64,000 nucleotides of DNA from Malania oleifera (GCF_029873635.1 NC_080425.1:38443390-38507389), one strand, 5' to 3'. Positions 23,505 to 36,158 are shown, counted from the first letter of the stretch. A program made the numbers and translations. Notes: generated by a model from the letters alone, not told the origin.

Positions 23505-24493
23505 ACTACCAAATCTTTTTAGATTTTGCTTCCTTAGAACCTAGGATTAGTAATATTAGGTAAACCATACCTAGGTAAAAGAGGGATTGTGTTGACTAAG
23601 TAAATTTATATAGTACAAAATTAGAACCATTTGCCACAATTTCTCTAAATAGCCCTCGAGGTATAAAATCTTAGTTTATGCATAATAATTGCTCGATTAC
23701 TACGCTAGGGACTTTAGAGAATCAAGCCACTATTGATGAATGCAAATGTTAAAACTAATATGATCTTTTAAACTGTATATATCTTTTTTAATTGGTTTAT
23801 TTCTTTTAAAAGTATTGGTTATAGTTTATGGAATAAAGTAGCATGCACACCCTCACAAGCTCTTTATTCAAGCTTGTTCTTTAGGAATAAATTTATGGGT
23901 GCCAATAGAAAAACCTTTTTTGATTAAAATCTCAGGAGCATGCCCAAGAAACCCACCTCTTATGGATAAGAGATGTCTTCCCTAGTCATAATGAACATAT
24001 GATGATAAAACTCTTAAATATGCATATTTCTTGCATAAAATTGAGTCTTAGGGAAAATTAATCATACCAACATGAGTACTACATACCATTCAACCCTTAA
24101 CTCATCTTGGGGTACCTTTTAAGTTAAAAGAATAGTTCCTCTCTTTTTGACGATGATTAAAGGGGGAGAAATAGGTTGGTGTTGTAGGTTGGGTGAGGTG
24201 AGTGTATTAAGTACAAATCTGCAGTGTTGCTTAAAGCGATTTTAATAAAAGTTTAGATTTGTTATTTAATCTATTTTAATGAAAGTTCAGTTTATTAGTT
24301 GATTCGTCTTAATATAAAATGAACTTTCCAATTTGTATAATTGTATGTTGAATGTTTTAATTATGTCTTATATGCATATAGTAAGGGGGAGAAATTTTTC
24401 ATTTTATTTAAAAATATGCATAAATTAAGGGGGAGCTTACAATTATATCCTATGAAAACACCAATGGCTTGTCATCATAAAAAATGGGGAGAT
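23505..24493 (+). other. Copia-B 3' tail with repeated polypurine tracts
   Basis: This noncoding tail has AAGGGGGAGAAA near 24160, GTAAGGGGGAGAAA near 24382, TTAAGGGGGAGC near 24426 and the terminal AAAATGGGGAGA just before the LTR. It has no polymerase remnants. Confidence 0.7.
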
Positions 24494-24851
24494 TGTTAGC
24501 CAAAGTGGTTACATGATCCTAATTGTTGTATTTTGATGATAACAACCCATTAGTAGTTCTAAGTTTAACTAATCTTTGCATACTAAGTTGTGGCAAGTAT
24601 AAGTGGAAAAATCACACAAATACGGGTTATAGTGCAAAGATCAAGTGAACATTCTCGTAGGCAAAGATTGAGTGGACACTCAAATAGGAAAAGATCAAGA
24701 GGACTCTCAATCGGAAGAGCTCATGCACATACTAATGGAAGCTAATGTAGAAACATATGTAATGGGGAGTGTTTAACATAGTATTTGTCGTAACTCTTAT
24801 AGTTCTATTTCCGACACGTTTATTGAGTAAGAGTTGAGCAAATTGCATGTG
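24494..24851 (+). mobile_element. Copia-B 3' LTR, first segment
   Basis: TGTTAGCCAAAGTGG starts after the terminal purine tract and aligns closely with the 5' LTR from 20328. It is cut after ATGTG by the solo LTR and continues at 26836. Confidence 0.9.
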
Positions 24852-26830
24852 TGTTGACCTCATAGGTCACACCCGGTTTCGATAATGACAAATACTAATA
24901 TTTGATTATTGTCAAGTGCTTGTGCAGGTTCAAATAAATATCCCAAGGAAGGACACTTGAAGAAACAAGAAGACCATGAAGAATTGCTTCTGTAATTGTA
25001 ATTCATATCGGTCTGTAATAATTTATATAGGTCTGTAATAGTAACCTAGGTTGTGGTTGTATGTGTATCACCTGCATACCATACATACAGGATATAGCGT
25101 AAGCTCAATCAAACCATAGCAAGACCCTAGGCTCCAACACTCACACACATAGCATAAAATATATGAGTGTGCTATAATTGTGCTTAAAATTGTACAAATC
25201 TAAGCAAGTTAAGAGGATTCGGGCAACCGAACCTTTGGAGTACAAAACTCCTCGAGCACCCGAACCTTGAAATTCAAAATGTTGACCAGCCCTCGGGTAA
25301 CTGAACCCTAAATACACACATCTTCCTTAGGCGCACGAACCCCTCGCAAGGGACTATTCACCAACTCTAATGCCCTATGATTTTAGTTAAAATATATCCT
25401 CGAGCGACTGAACACTGATGTTCGGGCCATTGAAATGTTGACCGGGCACCCGAAGTCACGAAGCTTAGCTACTGACTTTGATTCGGGCTGCCGAACTTAT
25501 ATCCAGGTGACCAAACTTAAGTGAAAATCTTTTTGAACTGTGTCTGATCGGGTGACCAAACCAAGGTTCAGCCACCCGAACCTCACCCGGTTAAAATTAA
25601 TTTAACCGTGGCAAAACTAGGTTATTTCAAGCTAATTGGATTTTAACCTTTTGGGACTTTTTTAATAATACCCATTCTGTCCTGAACAGTTATAATTTTT
25701 CACCTGCCTATATATATATATGGTTTCATTTGCATGATTAGAGTGGAAAATTAGCAAAAAGTGATTAAGCAAAAATCCTCTCTATTGAAAAATTACCCTT
25801 TGTCCAAATACTCTCATATCTTGCATCCATTCGATAAATCTAAGAGTGTGAGAGTGTTTCTTGTGTTCATGTGATTATTGTTCATTGCTAACACTCCCAT
25901 TTGTATGTGTGCTTGAAACCTTTTCTTTGGGAGTTTTAGTTTAGATTTATCCCATGGATTTCTCTTTTATAAATCTTGTTTGGGATTGAACCAAGAAAGC
26001 TTAGGATATTTGCATTCCATTTCAAGTGTCCAATAGCTTCGATTTTTGGTGTGCAAATATTTTTCAAACAAGCAAGTGCTATTCAAACTAGTGTTGTGCA
26101 TCTTTCATTGAGGAAAATCATTTTGGAACTAGTTTGATTATCTGTTCCGTATACTTGGAATTTTGATGTGCTACTGAAATATCCTGTTTAGATTCCAAGA
26201 CTTTGGTTGTGTTGAATACGATTGTGCATCATATTGATTATGCTGTGTTGAATACTTTTGAGCTTCATATTGAGTATACTGTATTGAGTATTGATTGAAC
26301 AAAACTAGCATCACTAAGCTTACACTATATCCAGGCTATTGATGTGTATGTGATTGTGTGCATTTAGGTACAAATCTGATTTACGTGAAAGCACTTATTT
26401 GTCGTACCATTTGATTGTAAAATATGAGTGTTTCCAGGCATGGCTTGAAGGGGTGATAATCCAGCCTGGTAAGGATTGTTGTGACGGTTGAGGTCAGCCC
26501 CTTGAATTGACCTGGTTTGTTTAACTGTCGCTCTACCCGTTTAAGTGAGCAAGTTATAGTGGTAATCCTTGTGCTGGTTAGCCAAGACGGGGACGTAGGC
26601 AATTGGCCGAACTTCTATAACATCTCTGTGTGTCACTCTTACTTTACTACTTTTCGGTGCATGTGGCATTGATTAAATTGCTTCATTTAAATATTGCTAT
26701 ATTTACTTTACTTGCACTAGATTATCCTTAAGGTTGTGAATATACTGGTGTTAGAACATTTACCTAGGGATTAAATTTAAAAATACCAATTCACCCCCCC
26801 CCCCTTCTTGGGATCACGGTAAAGCTAACA
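24852..26830 (+). mobile_element. Solo Copia LTR in Copia-B 3' LTR (1,979 bp)
   Basis: The LTR starts TGTTGACCTCATAGG and ends GCTAACA, flanked by ATGTG on both sides (24847-24851, 26831-26835). Its start resembles the Copia-C and 46577 LTRs (TGTTGACC...GATAATGACAAAT). U3 has a cluster of TTCGGGCAACCGAAC-like words (25205-25600) before TATA-like TATATATATA (about 25710). R-U5 has GGGACGTAGGC..GGCCGAAC (26590-26612) and poly-C (26797-26806). Confidence 0.9.
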
Positions 26831-26835
26831 ATGTG

Positions 26836-27788
26836 CATACTAGGAGATAAGAGTATATAGGATTTCACAAAGTCATAAGTTTAATACTCATGGTTTTCAA
26901 ATACAAAACAAATAGTTTAACAAAAATATCCTATATTCAAATGTATTTTTATATAAGATGCATTTTAAATCATATTAGTGTTATAATCTTTTAAAGACTT
27001 GGTCCCGGTTGGGTTTAAACCTTATTTATGCACCAAAAAATCAAGATATTGAAGAAACAAGGCAAACCGTCAACAGTTTGGCCTAGGTGCATAGACGATT
27101 TTAGGCAGAGTGCCAAATGAATTTTTTCCTGAGGAAATTGTCAACGGTTTGCATTGGCATTCTACACCCAACAACTATAAACAACTAGTTTTCAAAGTAA
27201 TAAATTATTTTATTAAGCCAACAGCCATAAAATGGCTAGTAAGCCAATTTGCCTATAAATATAAGTCCAAAGACTTGTTTAAGGATTGATCTTAGTGATT
27301 ATCATTTCCAAGCACACCACATTTTAATTCATCATTTTTGTGCTCAAAATCTCTCTTGCTCTCTGTTCTTTGTTGTGATTCATTTCTTGAGAGATTAGAA
27401 ATTGTTTTGTATTGTATTAATATCCACTTATTCATGGAGCTTTGTTTTTAATTCATTTTTATCTTGTTAGGGTTCTTTGTGAACCAAGTTTTAAAGGGAT
27501 TGGTTCCCTTTTTTAAGCTCTTTGTGAGCAATAGGGATTGGTTCCCTTGTTGGGGCTTTTTGTGAGCAATTGGGATTGGTTCCCGTATGAAAGCTCTTGG
27601 TGAACCAAATTGTAAGGGTTCTTGGTGAACCTTAATAAAAGGCTCCGGGTGAGTGAAAGGGATTTTTTCCTGTCTGTAAAGGCTTCTCCGCTAGTGAAGG
27701 AGGTTAATAGTGGATTGAGAATCCTTGAATGTGTCTCAAGGCACGGATGTAGGCAAGGGGCTAAACCACGTTAATATCATTTGTCAAG
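26836..27788 (+). mobile_element. Copia-B 3' LTR, second segment
   Basis: This continues the 3' LTR from CATACTAGGAG and aligns with about 20689-21630 of the 5' LTR. It includes AAACCGTCAACAGTTT-type motifs (27063-27152) and the ATGTAGGC box (about 27748). It is interrupted by Gypsy-B after TCAAG (27784-27788). Confidence 0.9.
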
Positions 27789-28208
27789 TGTAACAACCCA
27801 AAAATTTTGCTATATATATATATTCTCCATATAAAACTCTAATACCAACTGTAATATCCCGGACCCAAAGTGGTACTGGGCTGACCTGTTCATCGCATAT
27901 ATCTAACCATGCAACGGAATCATACACATAATATTGCATATATAATACCAGAATTCTAAAATCACCATAATTACATACACATCTCCTCAAAATGTTATAC
28001 AACCCATAGTAGGCCAAAACATAACTATATACATGCATCTACTAGTACTTACTTCAAAATCAAACACTATCTAGACTCGTCTCGAAACCTCCTAAGCTTA
28101 ATTTCTAGTATTCCTTGAAATGTTAAAATATCATTGGGGGTGAGACACCTCTCAGTAAGAAAGAATAAATTATTATCAGTGAGTGGAAAATAAGTTCTTA
28201 GCATGAGT

Positions 28209-28242
<34 letters not shown>
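28209..28242. repeat. AT dinucleotide tract
   Basis: A pure (AT)n run in the Gypsy-B LTR. The same site in the other LTR (36586-36614) is shorter, as expected for a slipping repeat. Confidence 0.9.
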
Positions 28243-28243
<1 letters not shown>

Positions 28244-29009
28244 ATTAATTTAGCTGTGAAGAAACTACATTTAAATTGTAACTCCCACCTATAACTGAAA
28301 ATATATTTATCTTCTACCTGAACATACTTTAACTCAATAAAAAAAAAAAAACATATTTTCATATATTTGCATAAATATATTCATAGTATAATTTCTTTTT
28401 TTTCTTTCCCTGATGGTACTGGCATACTATCATGAATTAACTCCGCATGATCGGGTTGTGCAGCCCGAGGGCTAGACTTAACCATGGTTGGCCTACCAGG
28501 TTAAGGCAAACATAACATAACTATGCACAATTTCCCACACAACCTGGTCCGTCCATCCTACTTGTTGCAACACTTCTTAAGTCGGCATACAGTGGGTATC
28601 CTACTCGCTGCAACACTTCGAGGCTAATCGGCCTCCGACCCAACACTTTCTGAATAGTGTGGTTGCACTGTCAGCTAAAACCCCAACCTGGTTCACCCGT
28701 CCTACTCACCGCAACACTTCTCAAGTCAGCGCATAGGGGGTTACACTGTTTGATCTGGCTAGCTAGCTACGGTACTGTGCTCTGAATCTGAATCATACTA
28801 GTCCATCTGGGTTCTAATAACATATATTACTGCTCATAACTAATAAATCTATATCTTGATCTCATTTTTAAAATTCTATGTAAAATCTGTGTTATCATAT
28901 TTCTATACTCGGCATAAAGTCAGTTGAACTGTTATATCATACTGATCTTGGCATATAGCCGGCTGAGCTGTTATATCATACTGATCTCGACATATAACTA
29001 GCTGAATTG

Positions 29010-29014
<5 letters not shown>

Positions 29015-29060
<46 letters not shown>
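29015..29060. repeat. AT dinucleotide tract
   Basis: (AT)n of about 46 bp in the Gypsy-B 3' LTR; the equivalent tract in the 5' LTR is 45021-45058. Confidence 0.9.
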
Positions 29061-29063
<3 letters not shown>

Positions 29064-30843
29064 TGAAACTGTTATATCACATATCTGTCTAAAACTATTA
29101 TTTCATATATCTGTCTAAAACTATTATAACATTTATCTATTTGAAACTGTTATTTCATATATCTGTCTAAAACTGTTATATCATATATCTGCTGAAACTA
29201 TTATTTCATATATTTGTCTGAACATATCTTATAATAATTCTGTATAAAATCATACTTGTTCTGTATCATCATAAAATATTCTATATGCTAATTTATACTC
29301 AAATAAGCCTACTCATGCCACACAAATTCTTAGTAGTAATTCATAATATAATAACTACTTGGGAAAAATATACCTGATTTTCCAAAATATGCATATAATA
29401 ATTCATATTTACTATTTCTATATGCCTGAATATTTAGTAAAATCATATTCATCATTTCAATAATCATATCCTTCAATTTAATCAGGTAAATTTCCTTAAA
29501 ATAGCTGACATAATCTATTCCCCTTACCAATTTACTGAAGAAAAGCCTGCAAGGATTCTAAAACAATGCCTGCGGCATTCACACAAAACTCTATATCCAA
29601 ATACCCTAACTTAATTAGCTCAACTCTAGAATAATAACCATTTAACATTTCCTAGGCCCACACATTCCTAATAACTTATTAAACCATAAAACAACTAACA
29701 TAATTCATCTCTTACCTCAACCATGGAGTGGTGCCTAGAATCCCCAAACAGCTAAACTGTAACAACCTCAAAATTCTTATCATTTTTTTTTATTTGTATA
29801 TACAATAAACATTCCTACACAGTGGAAACACAAATCATAAAACCATTTATACATAAAACAATACCAGAATCCAAATATACAGACCATACAAAAATGTCCC
29901 TCCAGTGTCATCTACTTAAAAGATATACAGCTTTGACAAAAACTCACCCTATAACTAGGGTGGTCTAACTACTTCCTATCCGCGAGCCTAATCTGCTCGC
30001 CTAGCTGGCTCACCTGAAAAATGGTAAAATAATGACGTGATTCGACGCTCAGTAAGTGGAAATATGCTATCACTAGTGTGTGACAACTAAGTTAAGGATA
30101 CTTTTTAAAAATAATAACTGAACTGCAATGTAATAAATCATTTGTAAAACATATCTTTCTTTCAAAATTTAAAACATATTGTATCGTCTGTTTTTCTACT
30201 TTTCATACTAGTAATATCATACTATACTCATCATATACTATAAAACTGTAAATATATATATAACTGTACTTTTATCCCTGGGACTCTATACGTCATGATT
30301 TGACCCCTCATGATAGGGTTGTGCGGCCCATAGGCGGGACTCTATCTAATCGGCCCTCCAGATAAGTCATCATACTCTACACTACCTCAGTCCGGCCAAA
30401 CTACATCCTCTCCTAAACTCGGGACTGGCTACTACCTCGTCAAATCGGCCCCCTCAACCCAATGTACTGGGGAGCTGCAAACTCTCTGAGCACGGCTGAC
30501 GATACCCACATACCATCTGAGATATGTGGTTGCACTCTATCTGTATCTAGCAAAGGTACCGTGCTCTGTAATCTGTATCTATCTGTGTATCTTTCCTTAG
30601 GGATCTGATTCTATATACATATATACTCTTTTCCTGTTTTCATCATGTTTCCAAAATTACTCTAACGCAATCTTTATGTACTATATATATATACTGTAAA
30701 ACTGTATACTGCATCTGTAGCATCTTGATGCTACCTTTGTATCTCTGTCTGTATATTACGGTAATAGGAAACATGGCATACTAAATTCTATATAAAGTTG
30801 TGGTATAAATACCGATCTAAATAATACTGTATACATGTATATG

Positions 30844-30844
<1 letters not shown>

Positions 30845-30922
<78 letters not shown>

Positions 30923-30986
30923 CTCTGTTTCAAGAAACTATTCTTATAAAACTGTAAATGCATATACATTCTCTATATAATCTCTG

Positions 30987-31028
<42 letters not shown>
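30845..31028. repeat. AT/GT microsatellites
   Basis: (AT)n 30845-30862 runs into (GT)n 30862-30920, and a second (TA)n lies at 30990-31028. All are inside the solo LTR. Open frames crossing them are artefacts. Confidence 0.92.
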
Positions 31029-31032
<4 letters not shown>

Positions 31033-31721
31033 TGTATATTCTGTATAATTTTGTATATTGAGAAAAACCATATAAACTGTACGTACTGTCTACTTCCATG
31101 CATTCCATATAGTATGATATATATATTATTAAAGCTATATAAATTGCTTCATCTCATGAAAATCACTTAGGCCACACAATCATTTAAACTCATATTCTAA
31201 AACAAATACTGTTTCAAATTCGTATTCTGAGAATTCTGTACAGTAAAATGGTGTAGTTAAGCATCTATAAAATCTCTAATATTATTACAAAAACTCCTAG
31301 CATAGCATATTTCCCTTACCTCAACTTTGAAAAGCCCCTATAAAAATCTGGCTCTATATCCGCAGGATTCCTAACTCAACATCCTGAAAACACAATGTCC
31401 CAGAACAAAAAATCAGTATTTCTTAGTCTACATCATTTCCTATAACTGCCAGAAGTCAAAAACTCAATAAAATACCTTACCCTGAATTTGGGATGAAATC
31501 CAACTTCGTTTTCTCGACGATCCGCTCCGCAAACTTGTAGAGAATTCCACCAGGAGCGTCATGGTGGCTTCGGATCACTGATCCGGCAACTGGTGGGGCC
31601 AAAAATGAAGAGAGAAGGGAGAGAGAGTCGTAGAGAGAGAGAGAGAGAGAAAGAGGAGAGAGAGAGATTTCTTAAAAATGAAATAATTCCCAGATTTCAT
31701 ATATATATAATAGGGGATTTC

Positions 31722-31965
31722 GTCGACGAGCCCGTTCTTTGTCGACGAGTCCTTCACAAATTTCGTCGACGAGACCCTATATTCGTCGACGAAATTCAGG
31801 CTGCCTCAGAACCCCTCTCGGTATTTTCTCGTCGACGAAGCCCTGTGTTCGTCGACGAGATTCTGAAGACCTTCGTCGACGAGACCCTGTATTCGTCAAC
31901 AAAGCTTGGCAATTTTCTAAAATTATGATTATTTAATATTATCTTCAAAATGCAATGTCGTCGAC
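31722..31965 (-). promoter_or_regulatory. Dense GTCGAC palindrome array in solo LTR U3
   Basis: Eight exact GTCGAC hexamers lie at 31722, 31741, 31765, 31785, 31831, 31851, 31875 and 31960, with one mutated copy (GTCAAC). Most are in the form TTCGTCGACGAG/A followed by CCCTGTA-like spacers, and successive motifs are often 19-24 bp apart. The array lies immediately upstream (minus strand) of the TATA region, as in Gypsy-A. Confidence 0.65.
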
Positions 31966-32055
31966 GAGCGCTTAAGCCTAGTGCCTCCTTCTGTTTCTGT
32001 ATCTATTTTCTCTCCCTCTTATTATTAAAATGTTATTATTCTTCAGGTCACTACA

Positions 32056-32466
32056 TAAACTGTTACGTTAAACTGAAGAGAAACATCATCAGGATCCCGA
32101 AATGATGTTTCTCCTTTGATTCGGACTTAAACCAAATGAGAAATTGAAGAGAAAGAGACAGAGAGAGAGAGTACCGTAGCCCTAGGAGAGAGAAGAGAAA
32201 GTGTTTTATTTTTAAATAAAATGAGCTGCTACTCTATTTATAGGGTTCTGTCCCAGAGCAAAACCGTCTATGGTTTCCTAAAACCATTGATGTTTGGTTT
32301 TTAGCAAAACCAATTTTTATTATTTTACCCTTACCTGGATGCAGTAATTCAAAACCGTCGATGATTTTCTACGCTCATCCAAATTCGTTGATGGTTTGGC
32401 CTATGCCAAACCAAATTTTATCTTTTCTTTATTATTTTTATAATTACTATTTTTCGGGTCTCTACA
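32056..32466 (-). mobile_element. Gypsy-B 3' LTR, right part (U3 start)
   Basis: This holds, on the minus strand, the LTR start TGTAGAGACCCGAAAA (ending at 32466), AAACCGTCGATGGTTT-like motifs (about 32395-32265) and the TATA box (CTATAAATAGAG, about 32241-32230). A CT-rich leader follows. It matches 45785-46244. Confidence 0.88.
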
Positions 32467-32479
32467 TTCTCCCCTCCTT
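32467..32479 (-). promoter_or_regulatory. Gypsy-B polypurine tract
   Basis: On the minus strand AAGGAGGGGAGAA directly precedes the 3' LTR. It is almost identical to the Gypsy-A tract at 4238-4249. Confidence 0.85.
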
Positions 32480-34690
32480 ATAAAAATTTTGTTCTCGAAA
32501 TTTGTTGATCAATTCTTATACCAACAAAATTTTCCTTAGTGCGAAATTCTTAGGAATATCTTATCCCAATATAGTGGAGATCGATTTTCTTTGACCATAC
32601 AATGCTTCATATGGCACCATCCCAATACTGGCCTGGTAGCTATTGTTATAGGCGAACTCTACTAACGGCAGATACTGAATCTAGTTTTCCCCGAAATCCA
32701 ACACTCAAGCTTGCAACATATTTTCTAGTATCTAGATTAGTCTCCCTATTTGTTCATCAGTCTGGGGGGCTGAAATACTGGTGGTAACCCCATTACAAAA
32801 TCGATGATGATGTGCACCCATCACGCTTCTGTTGCACCACTCTTATACTCAATTTTCCGCTGGACATATTGGACACTACTTTACGTATCAGGCAATTTCT
32901 TTCTTTATATTATTCCACCAAAAAAATTCCCATAAATCCCAATACATTTTGGTGTTTCCTGGATGCACTAAATAAAGAGAACGATATGCCTCATTTAGAA
33001 TGGTTCTTTTAATCTCAGCAGTATCGGGTACACATAGTTTGGTGCGAAACCTTAAGACCCCATCATCCGAGATATTAAATTTTGTCCCCAGTCCACCTTG
33101 CACTTATTCTATAATCTTTACTAGCTCTATATCTCTTATCTGGGCAGTCTTAATCTTTTCCAATAGTATTGATTGAATGACTAGATTAGCAATAAATGCT
33201 TGGGGATCTCTTCTGCCAATTCTACACCAAACTTTCCTAAATCCATTATGATCTGGTGTTGATATACTATTACTGATACTGATATACTCCCTAACTTTCG
33301 ACTCCGTACATTGGCTACTACATTAGCTTTCCCTGGGTGGTAACTAATGGTACAATCATAATCCTTTATTAATTCAAATGATCTCCTTTATCTCATATTC
33401 AGCTCCTACTGTGTGAAGAAGCACTTAAGGCTTTTGTGGTCCGTGAAAATCTCACACTTACCATCATACAATTAGTGCCTTTAAATTTCAACACATATAC
33501 CACTACCGCCAATTTCAAAACATGTATGGAATAACTCTTCCCATACTCCTTGAGTAGTCGAGAAGCTTATGCCACAACCTTCTCCTCTTGCATCAAAACG
33601 CATTTAAGCCCATTTTCGAACCGCATCACTGTAATTCACAAAATTGTTTTCCCCTGAAAGAATTGTTAGTATTGGCGCAGTGATGAATCGTTGCTTTAAC
33701 TCCTAGAAATTTTTGTTTATATTCATCTATCTATTCATACTTCACATTCTTCCTTGTCAACTTATCAGAGAACCTAATAACTTAGAAAACTCTTCCATGA
33801 TTTGCCTAGAATACCCTATCAAACCCAAGAATCTTCTAATCTCATGAACATTCTTCAATTTCGTCCAATCCATTACCGCCTCTATCTACTCAGGTCAACT
33901 AAATATTCTCTTGTCTTAACCTTCACCTAATGGTACCCTGTTCGAAGTTTGATTTTTTTTTGGAGAAGACTTTTGTTCTTGAAATTGGTTAAACAAGTCA
34001 TCTGTACATAGTAGTGGGTACTTATTCTTAACTGTCACCTTACTTATTTCTCGATAATTGATATACATCCTCAATGACTCGTGCTTTTTTTAACAAGAAA
34101 AACTAGTGCTCCCAATGATGACACACTGGGTTAGATGAATTGTTTATGCATTGACTCCTATAACTGATCCTTTAAATCTTTCCAATTTATTGAAGTCTTA
34201 GAGATTGGTGCCGAGATATCTTCCAACTTTAATTCCTCTTTCTAACACTTCCTTCGCACAGGTCAGGTACCCCTGGCATCTCTCCAAAGGCAGCCTCCTC
34301 GCCTGATTAGCTGACAACATCTATGGCGAGGCGAACACGCACAACCCAACAAATCTGTGCTCCCGCTCCCCAGGAGGTTTGAACACTACCTCTTTCTTAT
34401 AACAATCATTACTGGCATCGTTGAAAACTAACCAGTCCATCCCCAAAATGACATCAAATCCATGCATGTTAAATGCTATTAGATTGGCTAATAACATTTC
34501 CCCTGAACATCCATTGGATAATCTCTAACCATTTTTCTACATATCACTATCGTCCCTATTGGTGTGACTATAAATATTTTGGCATCTAGTAACTGAGTTT
34601 CTACCCCTCATAGTTTGATATATCTAGAAATATAAAAGAATAAATAGCTCCTAAATCAAATAGCACAACACCTTTACTTGAAAATATGAA
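32480..34690 (-). pseudogene. Gypsy-B pol remnant (protease to integrase)
   Basis: Read on the minus strand, eroded blocks appear in order. A protease trace (LFDLGAIYS, about 34655-34685) is followed by a badly damaged RT (FLGLIGYSR, about 33800-33830). The RNase H end is [18 protein letters not shown] (about 33290-33350). The integrase zinc-finger region lies in an open frame 33103-32888 (RSLYLVHPGNTKMYWDL, then FFWW). A late integrase piece (EFAYNNSYQASIGMVPYEAL, near 32580-32640) sits next to it, so the integrase core is deleted. Confidence 0.78.
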
Positions 34691-34739
34691 AATTAGTACC
34701 TGATTATTTCCTCGGAACTATCTAGGAGCAGACACCTTC

Positions 34740-35680
34740 TTGTGCTACGCACCACAGTATTGTGCCATATGGCCTGGTCTACCGCACTGATAGAAGACAT
34801 TCTTTCGTGATTGACATTCCCCATCATGCTTCTTGTTACATCTAGGACAAGTAGGGTACACTTGACCCCTCATCTCCTGTCTCTGCTCCCCATTGTTTCT
34901 ATCTCCCCTCCATGGACCCCGACTAGTACCTGCCTAAAAACTAGGAGGCGTGGGCCTCTTCCCCTAAATCTATACTTTTGTGCCCCTCTGCCAACTTGAC
35001 TCTGCTACGGTGGCTTTATCCACCATCTCTAAAAAATTTCGTACTTGAAAAACTGCTACTTGCTCATATATCTCCTGTCTCAACCCTCTCTCAAACCTTT
35101 GCGCCTTCCTGAATTCATCAGGAATTATAAATGGGGCGAAATGGGATAATTGCACATACTTAACAACATACTACGGCACTGTTAGCTGACCCTGGATTAG
35201 ATTTAGAAACTCCTCTATCTTAGCATTTCTAATAGAGGCGGGGAAGTAGCGGTCGAAAAATATGTCTTTAAAGCATCCCCAGGTCAGTGCTACAGGTACC
35301 AGTCTCTGCTCCTCCACGAGCTTCATCACTAACCACAATCCCTCAGTCTCTCCTGTCAGCTTAAATGTTGCATACTGAACTTTCTGTTCGTCAGTGCAAT
35401 GTAGTATTGTTAGAATCTTTTCAATCTCTTGCATCCAATTCTATGCCATAATCGGATCAACACTCCTTAGAAAAGTCGGGGGATTCATCCAGGTGAACTG
35501 CTCTATGTTGCAGCCCTGGTCTACTGGCGGACAACCTTGTTCCCTAGAACTTCGTGCTATTTCCACTATCACTTGCTGAGTCATGTTACATAGCACTTGA
35601 TCTGAATCACTAGAACCCAAGCTAGAAGCCCCCATATGGCTACTACCTCCAGCAATCGCGTTATTATTTCTGGGGTCCAT
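34740..35680 (-). pseudogene. Gypsy-B gag
   Basis: The minus-strand Gag starts [12 protein letters not shown] at 35680. The capsid-like core shows [19 protein letters not shown] and [18 protein letters not shown] (35434-35171), then [20 protein letters not shown] (35150-35090). A knuckle region has CPRCNKKHDGEC and a second knuckle whose first cysteine has become phenylalanine (FYQCGRPGHMAQYC, about 34760-34800). Capsid pieces share one frame, with stops near 35435 and 35168. It matches the part of Gypsy-A Gag seen at 26-200. Confidence 0.85.
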
Positions 35681-36142
35681 CCTGAAAATAGGACAGAACC
35701 AATCTTAGAATTTCATTATCTTATTGTGATGGTTACTATTATCTAACTAATGAAACAATTAAGCATTTCACCTTTTCATTGTAAGCATCAATACACAACC
35801 CATACACGAAACTGTCGACGGTTTTTACCTGCCACACTAACCATTTCAAGGGCCAAGCCTCTAACCCACAAAATTATGACCTATCCAACCAACCTACGTC
35901 TCAAGTTCCGGTCTCTCTTCACCAAAAAAAAAATCGTCAATGGCTTGCCAAAATTTTCCTAAACCCATCGTCACAGGAAAATTACAAAAGACCGTCAATG
36001 GATTCCTACTTCTAGGCTTCGAAACCAAAACCCAAGATTCTATCTTAGCTTCCAAAAATGACTTGCAATTTCACCCTCCACAAGATCCATTCCTATACTT
36101 TGGTATTGCAATCTGCTAAAGTTTGCAAAACCTAGCAACCTA
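35681..36142 (-). other. Gypsy-B leader between primer site and gag
   Basis: This untranslated leader carries further AAACTGTCGACGGTTT-like motifs (35806-35826, diverged copies near 35933 and 35986), the same word found in the LTR U3. Confidence 0.55.
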
Positions 36143-36155
36143 GGCTTTGATACCA
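36143..36155 (-). promoter_or_regulatory. Gypsy-B primer binding site
   Basis: The minus strand reads TGGTATCAAAGCC three bases inside the 5' LTR. It is close to the initiator tRNA-Met complement TGGTATCAGAGC. Confidence 0.8.
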
Positions 36156-36158
36156 CAT

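Larger units (their letters stand above)
27789..29757 (-). mobile_element. Gypsy-B 3' LTR, left part
   Basis: This starts (plus strand) TGTAACAACCCAAAAATT and matches 36159-37050 and 44690-45780. It contains three repeats of a CCTACTCGCTGCAACACTTC-like unit (28550-28740). It also has tandem words around ATATAGCCGGCTGAACTG (28912-29010) and CTGTCTGAAACTGTTAT (29062-29220), and a long AT tract. It is interrupted after TAAAC by the solo LTR. Confidence 0.88.
29758..32055 (-). mobile_element. Solo Gypsy-A-type LTR in Gypsy-B 3' LTR (2,298 bp)
   Basis: Flanks TAAAC (29753-29757 and 32056-32060) are identical. On the minus strand it starts TGTAGTGACCTGAAG and ends GTTGTTACA. It aligns along its length with the LTR 4250-6307, including the GACGACATTG start region and the GC-rich block (30290-30560 here). 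On the minus strand the promoter shows the GTCGAC array (31965-31722), then a TATA-like run (about 31712-31700), then a CT-rich leader (31675-31620). Confidence 0.93.

Noticed and set aside
30958..31170. 70-codon frame with YIYIYIY run
   Set aside because: Translation of a (TA)n microsatellite.
31593..31936. Open frames rich in repeated FVDE/RRRD words
   Set aside because: They are direct translations of the CGTCGACGA palindrome array and a GA-rich tract. Regulatory LTR sequence, not protein.
31722..31965. CRISPR-like spacing of a repeated motif
   Set aside because: Repeats are 9-12 bp palindromes with similar spacers, inside an LTR of a plant element. No cas genes.
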